In this document: positions 1 through 9,576 of the stretch, one piece after another
How positions within the stretch are numbered: the stretch's first letter is position 1
Layout: every line of letters begins with the position of its first letter
NCBI RefSeq assembly: GCF_003666685.1
Contig: NZ_RCIZ01000001.1
Span: 62,001-126,000 of the forward strand
Reading direction: 5' to 3'
DNA length: 64,000 nucleotides
From: Mesorhizobium sp. YM1C-6-2
Lineage (GTDB): Bacteria > Pseudomonadota > Alphaproteobacteria > Rhizobiales > Rhizobiaceae
The notes under the pieces: model-generated
Seen by the model: only the letters and a program-made list of their open reading frames with translations
Databases searched by the model: none
Told to the model about the DNA's origin: nothing
Position numbers and translations under genes: made by a program

Positions 1-296
1 CAGTTGAAGATCCAGGCGAGCTCTGCATGCTGCAGCACGCGGCTCTGGTTGAAGACGATGTGCTTCTTCGGGTCGATGCCGGAGGCGAGGAAGGCGGCGG
101 TGATCGAGCGGGTCTGCTCGACGAGGTCCTGATGGACGAGTTGCGCGGTCAGCGAATGCAGGTCGACGACGCAGTAGATGCAGTCATTGGTGTCCTGCAG
201 CGCCACGAACTTCTTGATCGCGCCGAGATAGTTGCCGAGGTGGAGGTTGCCTGTCGGCTGGACGCCGGAGAAGACGAGTTGCTTGAAGCCGGACAT
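1..296 (-). CDS. trpS: Tryptophanyl-tRNA synthetase, N-terminal part (cut by window edge)
   Basis: Charges tRNA-Trp with tryptophan in the cytoplasm. About 98 N-terminal residues are visible. They start [23 protein letters not shown], where HLGN is the class I HIGH-type ATP-binding signature, followed by [13 protein letters not shown], typical of bacterial TrpS. The ATG at 294-296 is the only sensible start because the protein aligns from its first residues. The rest lies beyond base 1. In rhizobia trpS normally follows glnD and murJ on the same strand; here an acyltransferase gene and a toxin-antitoxin pair lie between murJ and trpS. Identification is secure; completeness cannot be judged. 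Confidence 0.95.
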   Translation of the reverse strand, partial: MSGFKQLVFSGVQPTGNLHLGNYLGAIKKFVALQDTNDCIYCVVDLHSLTAQLVHQDLVEQTRSITAAFLASGIDPKKHIVFNQSRVLQHAELAWIFN

Positions 297-402
297 TTCT
301 TTTTCCTATGGCTTGTGGACGGCCGTCTCGCGCGCGGCGAGAGTCCTTGCGGACGGCGCGCTTATGAACGAGCCGGCGTTCCGGATCAAGCCTCGTGAAA
401 GC

Positions 403-1593
403 TTACGCCCGTGCGCTGGCTGGCTTGGCCGCTGCCGATCGGGACGGCTTGTCGGAGAGCCCGACCAGCGGCTTCAGCGACGACGGCAGCAGGTCGGCGA
501 GTATGGCGAAGAGAAGCGAGCCCGCCGCGGTAGCGGCGGCGACCAGCAGATATTCCGTCCATACGCCGAGCCCCAGCGGCAGCACGTAGAACAGGGCCGC
601 GACCACCACGGTCTGGTGCACGATGTAGAGCGGGAAGATCTTCCGGTTGAGCCAGGAAAGCGCGCGGCTGCCCTTGTTGAGATGCGCCGCCGCATAGCCG
701 ACCGCGGCGAGGATGGTCGACCAGGCGAGCGCGAAGAGCAGCACCTTGAAGAGCGGCGTCATCTCATTGTAGTCGCCGATGGAATAGCCGCCGGCGCCGG
801 TCCAGGAAAAGACATAGAGGCAGGCGGCGATGGTCAGCGACAGGGCGAGGCTGGCATGCCGGCGCGAGATGATCGCGCCGATCACCGCCGCATGATGTTT
901 CGCAATCAGGAAGCCCAGCCCGAACCAGCTCGCCCAGGCGGCGAACCAGGCGCCGTCATTGTAGAGCGCGTTGGTCTGGCGCGGGAAGAAGGGCGACAGC
1001 GCGAGGTTGAGCACCAGCGGCAGCAGGAAGAAGAGATAGATGGCGTTGCTGCGAGCCTGCCTCTCGAACCAGTCCATCACCGGCCGCATGACCGGTTGGG
1101 TGACCAGGCGGAACACCGGGTAGCAGACGAAGCACATGACGATCAGGTAGCCGACGAACCACATGTGTGCCCAGGTGAAGTTGCCGTCGGGATATTTGCC
1201 CTCGGTGAAATAGCGGGTCAGCCAGAAGGTGAGCAGCGAGCCCCGGTAGCCGTCCTCCCACATGCGCTCGTACCAGACCTGCGGCACCACGATCACGCAC
1301 ATGGCGAAGATCAGCGGCACGAAGAGGCGCAGGAAACGTTCTTTCAGGAAATCGAGCCCGGTCGAGGAGCGGAACACGAACCAGGTGCCCATGCCTGAAA
1401 CGAAGAAAAGCAGCGCCAACCGCCAGGCGCGCGGATACATCATCACCAGCGACAGCGTCTCGCTGCCCTGGGGGCTCGAGATCAGCCATTTCATGTCGGG
1501 GAAAAAGGCGACCGACGAATGGTAGGCGATCAGGATCGCGAAGGCGATGACGCGCAGCCAGTCGACATAATAGAGCCGTGTCGTCGGCTGCAT
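403..1593 (-). CDS. Acyltransferase 3 family membrane protein
   Basis: A 396-residue integral membrane protein of the acyltransferase 3 (OafA/NodX/OpgC-like) family. These enzymes move acyl groups onto extracytoplasmic sugars or glycans. The family N-terminus is visible (RLYYVDWLRVIAFAILIAYHS, with the conserved His in the first membrane segment), followed by about ten hydrophobic segments. I chose the ATG at 1593, preceded by GGGGTG; a GTG at 1611 would add six residues. The substrate cannot be read from sequence. It is divergent from higB and downstream of nothing on its own strand, so it is probably transcribed alone. It separates the TA pair from trpS and looks like part of the same insertion into the murJ-trpS interval (inference). 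Confidence 0.85.
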   Translation of the reverse strand: MQPTTRLYYVDWLRVIAFAILIAYHSSVAFFPDMKWLISSPQGSETLSLVMMYPRAWRLALLFFVSGMGTWFVFRSSTGLDFLKERFLRLFVPLIFAMCVIVVPQVWYERMWEDGYRGSLLTFWLTRYFTEGKYPDGNFTWAHMWFVGYLIVMCFVCYPVFRLVTQPVMRPVMDWFERQARSNAIYLFFLLPLVLNLALSPFFPRQTNALYNDGAWFAAWASWFGLGFLIAKHHAAVIGAIISRRHASLALSLTIAACLYVFSWTGAGGYSIGDYNEMTPLFKVLLFALAWSTILAAVGYAAAHLNKGSRALSWLNRKIFPLYIVHQTVVVAALFYVLPLGLGVWTEYLLVAAATAAGSLLFAILADLLPSSLKPLVGLSDKPSRSAAAKPASARA

Positions 1594-1705
1594 GTCTGAC
1601 ACCCCAACCACAATATTCTACCGTTTTGCTTTAGCGCCCGAATGCTTCATCCGCGTTAACCGGGAAATGCGAATTGAATCGGAAGGGGAATGTTCCCAAG
1701 CCTGC

Positions 1706-1750
1706 TTGTGTCGGCCACGCCAATTGCTACATATAACGTCATGCGTTATA
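1706..1750 (+). promoter_or_regulatory. higBA promoter region with palindromic operator
   Basis: A perfect inverted repeat, TATAACG-tcatg-CGTTATA (1732-1750), lies 7 bp before the higB ATG. Possible promoter elements are TTGTGT (1706-1711) with TACATA 16 bp later, or TATAAC inside the left arm. TA operons of this type are repressed by the HigA antitoxin binding palindromes over the -10 region, so this is the natural operator. The palindrome is seen directly; binding by HigA is inferred. Confidence 0.65.
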
Positions 1751-1757
1751 GACATAT

Positions 1758-2039
1758 ATGATCCGAAGCTTCGCCGATGCGGAAACCGAAAAGATCTGGA
1801 ACGGCGTCAAAAGCCGCAAGCTGCCGCCGGACATTCAGAACAAGGCACTGGTGAAACTTCGTATGCTGAACAGGGCCTTGATGCTCGACGATCTTAGAAA
1901 TCCACCGGGCAATCGTCTTGAGAAGCTCAAAGGAGACTACCGGGACAGATATTCGATCAGGATCAACGAGCAGTGGCGGGTTGTTTTTGCCTGGGAAGAA
2001 GGCGGAGCCGGGAATGTCCAAATCATCGACTATCATTGA
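1758..2039 (+). CDS. higB: HigB-type mRNA interferase toxin
   Basis: A 93-residue RelE/HigB superfamily toxin that would cleave mRNA at the ribosome. Family features are visible: a compact basic protein with MIRSFADAETEKIW at the start, the central segment LEKLKGDYRDRYSIRINEQW, and the C-terminal strand RVVFAWEEGGAGNVQIIDYH that normally carries catalytic residues. Length matches the family (about 90-95). It precedes its antitoxin (toxin-first order is typical of higBA) and overlaps it by 26 bp, which suggests translational coupling. The short ATG-proximal spacer holds the palindromic operator. No disruption is seen. Confidence 0.92.
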   Translation: MIRSFADAETEKIWNGVKSRKLPPDIQNKALVKLRMLNRALMLDDLRNPPGNRLEKLKGDYRDRYSIRINEQWRVVFAWEEGGAGNVQIIDYH

Positions 2040-2328
2040 AGAGCCCCTCCACAACCCGCATGCGGGTGAAATCCTGCTGGAGGAGTTCCTCGTTCCTTTG
2101 GGATTGAGCCAGAATGCGCTTGCCCGCGCCATCGGCGTGCCTCCGCGGCGTATCAACGAGATCGTGCTCGGCAAAAGGGCGGTGACGGCGGACACAGATC
2201 TGCGCCTCGCTCGGTATTTCAGGATGTCCGAAGGCTTCTTTCTTGGGCTTCAGAACGACTTCGAGATCAGGGAGCGGAAGCGTCAGCTTGGCGATGCGCT
2301 GGATAAGATCGCGCCGCGCGCCGCCTGA
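2014..2328 (+). CDS. higA: HigA-type XRE antitoxin
   Basis: A 104-residue antitoxin that would bind HigB and repress the operon. The HTH lies at about residues 25-65 (NALARAIGVPPRRINEIVLG), the hallmark of the VapI/HigA family, and the N-terminus carries the family motif HNPHAGEILLEEFLVPLG. The start chosen is the ATG at 2014 inside the end of higB; an upstream in-frame Met at 1918 would fuse unrelated toxin-frame sequence. Its stop codon (2326-2328) directly abuts the stop codon of the convergent murJ with zero spacing, so there is no room for a terminator between them. Confidence 0.92.
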   Translation: MSKSSTIIEEPLHNPHAGEILLEEFLVPLGLSQNALARAIGVPPRRINEIVLGKRAVTADTDLRLARYFRMSEGFFLGLQNDFEIRERKRQLGDALDKIAPRAA

Positions 2329-3921
2329 TCATTCCGAATCTGCCGGCGCCCGGTTTATCCCGCGCCCGCGCCGGACGTTCCTGCGGATCATGCTGAGATC
2401 GGCGCCGCCGAGCCCGAAGGCCGCCACGAAATAGATCGCCATCGCTGCAAGGATGATCGCCCCGAGCGCCAGTGCCTGGGTGTAGATCGGCGTCGCCGGA
2501 TCGAAATGCTGCGCCAGCCAGGACACGGCCAGGTGGATGGCGACGGCCATCAGCGCGCAGGCGAGGATGAGCCGGGGCGTACGCTTCAGGAGGCCGGCAT
2601 CGCTCCTCCAGTGGCCGCGCGCGATCAGCACGCCAAGCAGCATGGAGGCGTTGACCCAGCCGGCCACCGCCGCGGCGGTGGCTATCCCCGGCGCTCCCAT
2701 CGACGGGAACAGCCATAGCGCCGTCGATATGTTCACCGCCACGGAGATTGCGGCGAAGATCATCGGCGTCCGCGTGTCCTCGCGCGCGAAATAGCCCGGC
2801 GTGAAGGCCTTGATCAGCACGAAGGCCGGCAGGCCGAGCCCGAAGATGGCGAGCACTTCGGCGACCACCGCCGTATCCTCCGGCGAGAAGGCGCCGCGCT
2901 CGTAGAGCACGCGCACGATCGGTTCAGACATGGTGAGCAGCGCGGCCGCGGCTGGCAGCGTCAGGAACAGCGTGAACTCGACCGAACGATTCTGCAGGTT
3001 CCCGGCATCGACGAGATGGCCGGACCGCAGCGCGCGCGCCAGTTCGGGCAGGAGCACGACGCCGACCGCGACGCCGACGACGCCGAGCGGCAGTTGGTAG
3101 ACTCGGTCGGCGAGGTTGAGCGCGGGGACCGCGCCCGCCTGTCCCGAGGCGATCGCCGTGCCGACCAGCGTGTTGATCTGGGTGATGCCGCCGGTGATGG
3201 CGGCGGGCAGGGCGAGCCACAGCAGCCGCCTCACATTGGGCGTCAGCCGCGGCCGGCGGAAGCCGATCGACACGCCGGCGCGCCTGACCGCGAAGAAGAC
3301 GATGCCGAGTTGCACCAGGCCGGCGGCCAGCACGCCCCAGCCGAGCGCCAGGCCGACCTCCCGTCCGTCGAAGCCGCCGTACCAGGCGGCGACCAGGATG
3401 GCGACCAGGATGATGTTGAGGAAGACCGGCGCGATCGCCGCCGCGAAATAGCGGTGCAGCGAGTTCAGCATTCCCGCCATCATGGCGCCGAGCGACATGC
3501 AGATGAGGTAGGGGAACATGATCGCCGCCAGCTCGGTGGTCAGCAGCAGTTTGGCCGGGTCCTCGGCGAAGCCGGGCGCGATGGCGTAGCGGATGACCAG
3601 CGGCATCGCCAGTTCCATGGCGATCGTCAGCAGCAGGAGCACGCTGAACAGAACGCCAAAAACCTCTTCGGAGAACTTCTTCGCGCCGGCGACGCCGCCG
3701 GCCTCGATCTCCCTGGCGAAGAGCGGCACGAAGGCGGCGTTGAAGGCGCCTTCGGCGAACAGCCGGCGGAACGTGTTGGGGAACTGGAATGCCGCGTAGA
3801 AGGCTTCCGCCACCGGCCCGGTGCCGAGTGCGGCCGCCATCATCATCTCGCGCGCGAAGCCGAAGATGCGGCTCAGCATCGTGCCCGACCCGACGGTCGC
3901 GAATTTTTTTACCAGGCTCAT
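2329..3921 (-). CDS. murJ: Lipid II flippase MurJ (MviN)
   Basis: A 530-residue polytopic protein of the MOP exporter superfamily that flips lipid II across the inner membrane for peptidoglycan synthesis. The N-terminus SLVKKFATVGSGTMLSRIFG and the segment GFAREMMMAAALGTGPVAEAF are typical MurJ, and about 14 hydrophobic segments follow. Length is normal (about 510-535). The start lies 9 bp after the glnD stop, so glnD-murJ are very likely co-transcribed, as in other rhizobia. At the 3' end it abuts the convergent higA gene. Nothing appears truncated. Confidence 0.96.
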   Translation of the reverse strand: MSLVKKFATVGSGTMLSRIFGFAREMMMAAALGTGPVAEAFYAAFQFPNTFRRLFAEGAFNAAFVPLFAREIEAGGVAGAKKFSEEVFGVLFSVLLLLTIAMELAMPLVIRYAIAPGFAEDPAKLLLTTELAAIMFPYLICMSLGAMMAGMLNSLHRYFAAAIAPVFLNIILVAILVAAWYGGFDGREVGLALGWGVLAAGLVQLGIVFFAVRRAGVSIGFRRPRLTPNVRRLLWLALPAAITGGITQINTLVGTAIASGQAGAVPALNLADRVYQLPLGVVGVAVGVVLLPELARALRSGHLVDAGNLQNRSVEFTLFLTLPAAAALLTMSEPIVRVLYERGAFSPEDTAVVAEVLAIFGLGLPAFVLIKAFTPGYFAREDTRTPMIFAAISVAVNISTALWLFPSMGAPGIATAAAVAGWVNASMLLGVLIARGHWRSDAGLLKRTPRLILACALMAVAIHLAVSWLAQHFDPATPIYTQALALGAIILAAMAIYFVAAFGLGGADLSMIRRNVRRGRGINRAPADSE

Positions 3922-3930
3922 GGGACAGGC

Positions 3931-6726
3931 TTACTCCGCCGCGACCTTCGACTTGCCGGCGCGCTCGGCCGCCGCGCCTTCCAGCGTGGCGATCAGGCGC
4001 TTCTTCACCGTCTCCTGCCTGGTCGGGTTCTCGATCTTCGCGCCGGTCAGGTCGGTCACGTAGAAAGTGTCGATCACCTTCTCGCCGAAGGTGGTGATGT
4101 GGGCCGAGGCGATGTCGAGCGAGAGGTCGGACAGCGCACCGGTGATCTCCGACAGCAGGCCGGGCCGGTCGAGCCCCTCCACCTCGATGACGGAGAAGCG
4201 GTTCGACAGCGTGTTTCCGATGTCGACGCGCGGCTTGATCTTGAAGGCCTTGGCGCCGCGGCGCGGCCGCGACCGCTTCTCGATCATCTCGGGCAGCCAC
4301 ACCTTGCCGGACAGCACGTCCTCGATCAGCCTGCCGACCCGCTCGGCGCGCCGCCGCTCGTCCTCGTCGCGGTCGAACTCCCGGGAGATCAGGATGGTGT
4401 CGAGTGCCCGCCCGTCGGAGGTGGTGAAGATCTGCGCGTCGACGATATTGCCGCCAGCGGCGGCGCACGCGCCGGCGATCACCGACAGGAGACGCGGATG
4501 GTCCGGGGCCAGCACGGTGATCTCCGTCACCGCCTCGAAGGCGTGGGTCTTCACCATGGTGGCGAGTTTCTTCTTCGCCGCATCCGCCTCGCGGATGAAT
4601 TCGGCATGGCGCAACTGGTCGTCCAGGTCGACGGTGAGCAGGTAGTTCTCGTAGTGCAGCCCGACATATTTGCGGCGCGTCTTCTCCGGCCATTCGGCAA
4701 GCGCGGCGGCAAGCGTCTCGCGCGCCTCGGCGGCGCGGTCGGCGCGCTTCACCTCCGAGAAGCCGCCGGTCAGCAGCAGTTCGGTCTCGTAGTAGAGGTT
4801 GCGCAGGAGCTGGCCCTTCCAGCCGTTCCAGACGCCCGGCCCGACGCCTCTGATATCGCAGACTGTCAGCACCAGCAGCAGCTTCAGCCGCTCGACCGAC
4901 TGTACGACCGAGGCGAAATCGTCGATCGTCTTCCTGTCGTTGAGGTCGCGCGTCTGCGCCGTCATCGACATGTCGAGATGGTGCCGGACCAGCCAGGCCA
5001 CCGTCTCGGTGTCCGCCGCCGACAGGCCGATATGCGGGCAGATTCGCTTGGCGATCCTGGCTCCGGCCTCGGAATGGTCCTCAGGCCGGCCCTTGGCGAT
5101 GTCGTGCAGCAGCAGGGCGACGTAGAGCACCTCGCGATGCTTGCGCAGTCCCGGCATCAGCGAGTGCGACAGCGGGTGTACCTTCTCGCCGTCGCCGCGT
5201 TCGATCTCGTGCAGCACGCCGATGCAGCGGATGAGATGTTCGTCAACCGTGTAGTGGTGGTACATCGAGAACTGCATCATGGCGACGATCTTGCCGAAGT
5301 CGGGGATCAGCCGGCCGAGCAATCCCGCCTCGTTCATGCGACGGACATTGAGGTCGGGATTGCGGTCCGACGTCAGCAGATCGAGGAACAGCCGGTTTGC
5401 CTCGGCGTTGCGGCGCAGGTTCCTGTCGACCAGGCCGAGCGAACGGGTGAGCAGCTTGAGCGCGTCGGGATGGTATTCAAGCCCGTGCTTGTCGGCGAGC
5501 CAGAAGAGCCGGATCATGTTCACCGGATCGCGTTCGAAGACGTGCTCGTCGGCGATGTTGATGCGGTGGTTGTCAACGATGAAGTCGCTGGTGCCGGCAA
5601 GCTTGCGCTTGCGCCGCTGGAAGGTCAGGAAGATGCGGTTGAAGCCCGGGACGTGCTTGGCCTGCTCCTCCTCCAGCGCCGCGCAGAAGATGCGGGTCAG
5701 GTCGCCGACGTCCTTGGCGATCAGGAAGTAGTGCTTCATGAAGCGCTCGACCGCCGACAGGCCGGGATGGGTGGTGTAGCCGAGCCGCTCGGCAATGTCG
5801 CGCTGGATGTCGAAATGCAGCCGCTCCTCCGCCTTTCCGGTCAGGAAATGCATGTGGCAGCGCACCGCCCAGAGGAAGTCCTCGGCCTTGCTGAACTGGT
5901 CGTATTCGGCCTGGGTGAACACGCCCTTGTCGACCAGCTCGCCTGCCTTGCGCACGCGATAGAAATATTTGCCGATCCAGAACAGCGTCTGCAGGTCGCG
6001 CAGGCCGCCCTTGCCGTCCTTGACGTTAGGCTCCACCAGGTAGCGGGTGTCGCCGGCCTTGGCGTGGCGGGAATCGCGCTCGGTGAGCTTGGCATGGACG
6101 TATTCGGCGCCGGTACCCTTCACCACCTCGTTGTCGAAGCGGGCCATCAGCTCGTCGTAGAGCGCCTCCTCCGCCCACAGGAAGCGCGCCTCCAGGATCG
6201 AGGTGCGGATGGTGATGTCGGAGCGCGACTGCCGGATGCACTCGTCGATGTCGCGGGTGGCGTGGCCGACCTTCAGCCCCATGTCCCACAGCATGTAGAG
6301 CATGTATTCGACGACCGCTTCGCCCTGCGGCGTCTGTCCGGCGGGCAGCAGGAAGAGCAGGTCGATGTCGGAGCCCGGCGCCAGCGTGCCGCGGCCATAG
6401 CCGCCGGTCGCCACCACCGCCATGCGCGGCGCGGCCGCCTTGCCCCGGGGTTGCGGCACCTGCGTCATGGCGAAGTCGTGCAGCGCGCGGATGATCTCGT
6501 CCATCAGATGGGAGAGCCGCTTGGCGCAGGCGGTGCCGCTGCCGTCTTCGACGAGCAGCCTCTCGCCGGCCTGCCGTCCGGCGGCCAGCGTTTCCTTGAG
6601 GATCGCGAGCGCCTTGGCCCTGGTGTCGGCCGATTTCGCCCCGCCCTTGTCGGTCAGCGTGCCGAGCTTTTCGCGCAGCGTGCCGCTGTCGATCACATCC
6701 TCGAGCTTCAGGGGGATCTTCGCCAT
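3931..6726 (-). CDS. glnD: Bifunctional PII uridylyltransferase/uridylyl-removing enzyme
   Basis: A 931-residue nitrogen sensor that adds UMP to PII proteins under nitrogen limitation and removes it when glutamine is high. Domains in order: nucleotidyltransferase (motif [19 protein letters not shown] at about residues 108-126, with the G-S-D-x-D metal site), a helical linker, an HD hydrolase ([18 protein letters not shown], about residue 540), and two C-terminal ACT domains (about 715-800 and 845-915) that bind glutamine. All key motifs are intact and the length is normal. It heads the glnD-murJ unit. Upstream of it lies an intergenic palindromic repeat. Confidence 0.97.
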   Translation of the reverse strand: MAKIPLKLEDVIDSGTLREKLGTLTDKGGAKSADTRAKALAILKETLAAGRQAGERLLVEDGSGTACAKRLSHLMDEIIRALHDFAMTQVPQPRGKAAAPRMAVVATGGYGRGTLAPGSDIDLLFLLPAGQTPQGEAVVEYMLYMLWDMGLKVGHATRDIDECIRQSRSDITIRTSILEARFLWAEEALYDELMARFDNEVVKGTGAEYVHAKLTERDSRHAKAGDTRYLVEPNVKDGKGGLRDLQTLFWIGKYFYRVRKAGELVDKGVFTQAEYDQFSKAEDFLWAVRCHMHFLTGKAEERLHFDIQRDIAERLGYTTHPGLSAVERFMKHYFLIAKDVGDLTRIFCAALEEEQAKHVPGFNRIFLTFQRRKRKLAGTSDFIVDNHRINIADEHVFERDPVNMIRLFWLADKHGLEYHPDALKLLTRSLGLVDRNLRRNAEANRLFLDLLTSDRNPDLNVRRMNEAGLLGRLIPDFGKIVAMMQFSMYHHYTVDEHLIRCIGVLHEIERGDGEKVHPLSHSLMPGLRKHREVLYVALLLHDIAKGRPEDHSEAGARIAKRICPHIGLSAADTETVAWLVRHHLDMSMTAQTRDLNDRKTIDDFASVVQSVERLKLLLVLTVCDIRGVGPGVWNGWKGQLLRNLYYETELLLTGGFSEVKRADRAAEARETLAAALAEWPEKTRRKYVGLHYENYLLTVDLDDQLRHAEFIREADAAKKKLATMVKTHAFEAVTEITVLAPDHPRLLSVIAGACAAAGGNIVDAQIFTTSDGRALDTILISREFDRDEDERRRAERVGRLIEDVLSGKVWLPEMIEKRSRPRRGAKAFKIKPRVDIGNTLSNRFSVIEVEGLDRPGLLSEITGALSDLSLDIASAHITTFGEKVIDTFYVTDLTGAKIENPTRQETVKKRLIATLEGAAAERAGKSKVAAE

Positions 6727-6757
6727 TGGCCCTCGCCGTCACGGCGGCGTCTATAGA

Positions 6758-6802
6758 GCAATTCCGGGAAAAGTGGAAATCCGGTTTTCCGTCCGGAATT
6801 GC
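6758..6802. repeat. Dispersed palindromic intergenic repeat, copy 1
   Basis: Termini GCAATTCC and GGAATTGC form a perfect inverted repeat around an AAAAGTGG...GGTTTTCCGTCC core. The same element recurs at 15263-15306 and 34449-34492. Such elements are common between genes in Mesorhizobium-type genomes. It sits in the 171-bp gap between glnD and the GGDEF-EAL gene, which otherwise holds only the degenerate copy next to it and the start region of glnD. Confidence 0.85.
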
Positions 6803-6815
6803 GGCGAAGAAACGG

Positions 6816-6857
6816 CCATTCCGAGAAAAGTGGAGATCGGCTTTTCGTCATGCCGGA
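6816..6857. repeat. Degenerate second copy of the palindromic repeat
   Basis: The stretch CCATTCCGAGAAAAGTGG, then CGGCTTTTCGTC and GCCGGAA, follows the copy at 6758-6802 in the same orientation and keeps the spacing of its inner blocks, but its outer arms have decayed. It looks like an old tandem copy. Confidence 0.6.
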
Positions 6858-6897
6858 ACGCGGGCACCGCGGCGGCTCGACGAAACGGCGCCGTGAT

Positions 6898-9576
6898 CTA
6901 GGACGCCCTGCGCAGCAGCCGGCGGCGGGCGAAGGCCTTGAAGTCGGCGGCGCTCATCGCCCGCGCGAAGGCGTGGCCCTGCAGCGCGTTGCAGCCGAGC
7001 ATCTGGAGCACGCGCGCGTGCTCCATCGTCTCCACGCCCTCCGCCAGCACCTCGATGCCGAGCGACTTGCCGATCTCGATGATCGAGCCGACGAGATGCC
7101 GCTGGGCCGGCGATTCGACGATCGGCGTGACCAGCTCCCGGTCGATCTTCAGCCGCCGCGGCTTCAGCCTGAGCAGGCTGACGATCGAGGCATGGCCGGA
7201 GCCGAAGTCGTCGATCTCGATGTCGATGCCGAACGCCTTGATCTGCTCGACGTTCCAGGTGAACAGCTCGTCGTTCTCGTCCAGGAAGATGGATTCCACC
7301 AGCTCGAAGGAGAGGCTGCCGGGCTTGATCGAGAGCTCGCCGAGGTTGCGGATCAGCTCCTCGTCGTGCAGGCGGCGCGCCGAGACGTTGACGGACACCT
7401 TCGGCACCTTGAGCCCGTTCGCCGCCCAGTCCTCGAAGTCGGCGAGCGCCTGCTCGAGGATCATGCGGTCTATGGTGGCGACCGCGTTCAACTCCTCGGC
7501 GGTCCTCATGAAATCGTTCGGGGTCAGCAGCCCCGAGGTCGGGTGTTTCCAGCGCGCCAGCGCCTCGACGCCGACGATGGCGTGGGTCGTCGCGTCGAAC
7601 TGCGGCTGGTACCAGGCGACGAACTCGTTGCGCTCCAGGCCCGACAATATGTCGTCGGCGATGCGCTTGGTGGTGACGATCTCCGCCTGCAGCGCGTCAT
7701 TGAAGAACTGGTAGCGGTTGCGGCCGCGGCCCTTCGCCCGGTAGAGCGCCAGGTCGGCATTGACCAGCAGCCGGCGCGGATCGGCGACCTGGTCGAGGTC
7801 GCAGGCGATGCCGATCGACACGCCGAAGCGGCACTCATGGCCGTGATAGGGCACCGGCTGGTACATCTGATCGATGACGCGGTCGGCAAGCTTGGCCAAC
7901 AGCTCGTTCCATCGCGGCTTGTCGGCCTCGGCGATCTTGCACAGCACCACGAATTCGTCGCCGCCGACACGGGCGACGAAATCGCCCGCCCTGAGGTTCG
8001 CCCTGAGCACCCGCGCCGCATGCACCAGCATGGCGTCGCCGGCGGCGTGGCCGAGCGTGTCGTTGATCTGCTTGAAGCGGTCGAGGTCGAGATGCAGCAG
8101 TCCTGCGCGCTCGCCCTCGTCGAACTTCTCGACATGGGCGGCCAGCACCTCGTCGAGAAAGCGCCGGTTCGGCAGACCGGTCAGCGAATCGTGCAGCGCG
8201 TTGAACTCGATGCGCTCCTTGGCCGACTCCAGTTCGGCGTTGCGCGCTTCGCTGAGCGTGTTGGCGCGCTTCAGCTCTTCGTTGAGCAGGACATCGTCGG
8301 TGACGTCCCAGTTGACGCCGGCCATCCGGCGCGGGGCGCCGGGGTCCCTGTAGGCGCTGGCGGCCTCGCGGATGTGGCGGACCGTGCCGTCGGGAAGCCT
8401 CAGCCGGTACTGTGTGTGGTAGCTTCCCATTTCCGCGACCGCCTGGCGGAACTCCGCGCGCGCGCGCTCGACGTCATCAGGATGAACGGCGCTCTCCCAA
8501 TGCATGTAGTTGCGCGGGCCGCCGTCGGCGGGCTGGCCGAACATCTGGTTCGTGCGGTCGTCCCAGAACAGCTCGTCGGTATCGAGGTTGATTTCCCAGA
8601 CGCCGATCTTCGATGTGTCGAGCGCCAGCTCCAGGCGCCGCGACAGCCGCTCCATCTCGACCTCGCGCCTGCTGAGCTCGTCGACATTCTTCAGCCGCTC
8701 GTCGATCAGGCGTCCTGTCAGCGCGGTCGGGATCAGGATCAGCGCGCCGGCAGCGAAGATCGCCAGCCTAAGCATCCAGGCGTTCGGCGGCGTCTGCCCC
8801 CAGCCCTCCTTCGGCGTTGCCGCGATCTGCCAGGAGCCGGACGGCAGGATCACGTCGGCGGTGACCGGCTCGTTGGCCATGACTGCCTGGCTGCCGAAGA
8901 AGCGCTCGCCGCGCACGCCCATGCCGTCGCGGCCGGAAATCGCGATGTCGAGGCGCAGGTTCGGATCGAGCAGGCCGCTGTCGCGGTAGAGCTGCTCGAG
9001 CTCGACCACCGCCGAGACGATGCCCCAGAACCGCTTGCCGGCAACCGCGTCGTCGACGAAGACGGGGAAACGGCCGATCAAGCCGCGCCCGCCCTGCACC
9101 AGGTCGACGGGTCCGGCGAGGACGAGTTCGCCCGTGGCGCGGGCGCGAAACGCGGCCTCGCGCTGCGCCGGATTCTCGTTGTAGTCCAGTCCCAGCACCG
9201 CCTCGTTGCCGTCCAGCGGATGGACGAGCGTGGCGACCAGCCCCGGCGCCCCGACTATGTTGCGGATATGCGAGGTCCTGGCGAGCAGCTTGCCGGCCAG
9301 TTCCGAGAAGCGCGCCTGGTTCATCCGCGGCTCGGTCGCGATGGTGGCGACCAGCCCCCGCACCAGCTGGATGTTGCTGTTGACGTTGCCCTCCAGCTTC
9401 GCCCGGATCAGGCTGACCTGATCCAGAACGTGCGAGCGCAGCCGCTCCTCGTTGAGGCGGCGGTTCTGGTACTCGGCGAACAGGCCGGCGACCACGATGA
9501 CAAGCAGCGCGAGCGCGACAGGCACGTTCGTCGGTCTACATATCAGGCGCAGCATGTTGCGCAGGGCGTAGAGCAT
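6898..9576 (-). CDS. Membrane sensor with CHASE, PAS, GGDEF and EAL domains
   Basis: A cyclic-di-GMP turnover protein of about 892 residues. A first membrane helix (PVALALLVIVVAGLFA) is followed by a periplasmic CHASE-like sensor, a second helix (LRLAIFAAGALILIPTAL), a coiled stretch, a PAS domain (WEINLDTDELFWDDRTNQMFG), a GGDEF domain and an EAL domain. The GGDEF active site (VARVGGDEFVVL) is intact and the inhibitory RxxD site (RAGD) lies five residues before it. The EAL domain keeps EALARW, the conserved Asn in SVNVSARRL, IDDFGSG, KIDR and LAEGVET, so both activities look possible. ATG at 9576 is chosen (GGGAG just before it, rather close); a TTG at 9681 would extend it by 35 residues. 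The input signal is unknown. Confidence 0.93.
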   Translation of the reverse strand: MLYALRNMLRLICRPTNVPVALALLVIVVAGLFAEYQNRRLNEERLRSHVLDQVSLIRAKLEGNVNSNIQLVRGLVATIATEPRMNQARFSELAGKLLARTSHIRNIVGAPGLVATLVHPLDGNEAVLGLDYNENPAQREAAFRARATGELVLAGPVDLVQGGRGLIGRFPVFVDDAVAGKRFWGIVSAVVELEQLYRDSGLLDPNLRLDIAISGRDGMGVRGERFFGSQAVMANEPVTADVILPSGSWQIAATPKEGWGQTPPNAWMLRLAIFAAGALILIPTALTGRLIDERLKNVDELSRREVEMERLSRRLELALDTSKIGVWEINLDTDELFWDDRTNQMFGQPADGGPRNYMHWESAVHPDDVERARAEFRQAVAEMGSYHTQYRLRLPDGTVRHIREAASAYRDPGAPRRMAGVNWDVTDDVLLNEELKRANTLSEARNAELESAKERIEFNALHDSLTGLPNRRFLDEVLAAHVEKFDEGERAGLLHLDLDRFKQINDTLGHAAGDAMLVHAARVLRANLRAGDFVARVGGDEFVVLCKIAEADKPRWNELLAKLADRVIDQMYQPVPYHGHECRFGVSIGIACDLDQVADPRRLLVNADLALYRAKGRGRNRYQFFNDALQAEIVTTKRIADDILSGLERNEFVAWYQPQFDATTHAIVGVEALARWKHPTSGLLTPNDFMRTAEELNAVATIDRMILEQALADFEDWAANGLKVPKVSVNVSARRLHDEELIRNLGELSIKPGSLSFELVESIFLDENDELFTWNVEQIKAFGIDIEIDDFGSGHASIVSLLRLKPRRLKIDRELVTPIVESPAQRHLVGSIIEIGKSLGIEVLAEGVETMEHARVLQMLGCNALQGHAFARAMSAADFKAFARRRLLRRAS

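Noticed and set aside
3016-6756. A very long plus-strand open frame (over 1,200 codons) opposite murJ and glnD
   Set aside because: It is antisense to two confidently identified genes, its composition is Arg/Asp/Gly-rich as expected for a GC-rich shadow frame, and it shows no recognisable domain.
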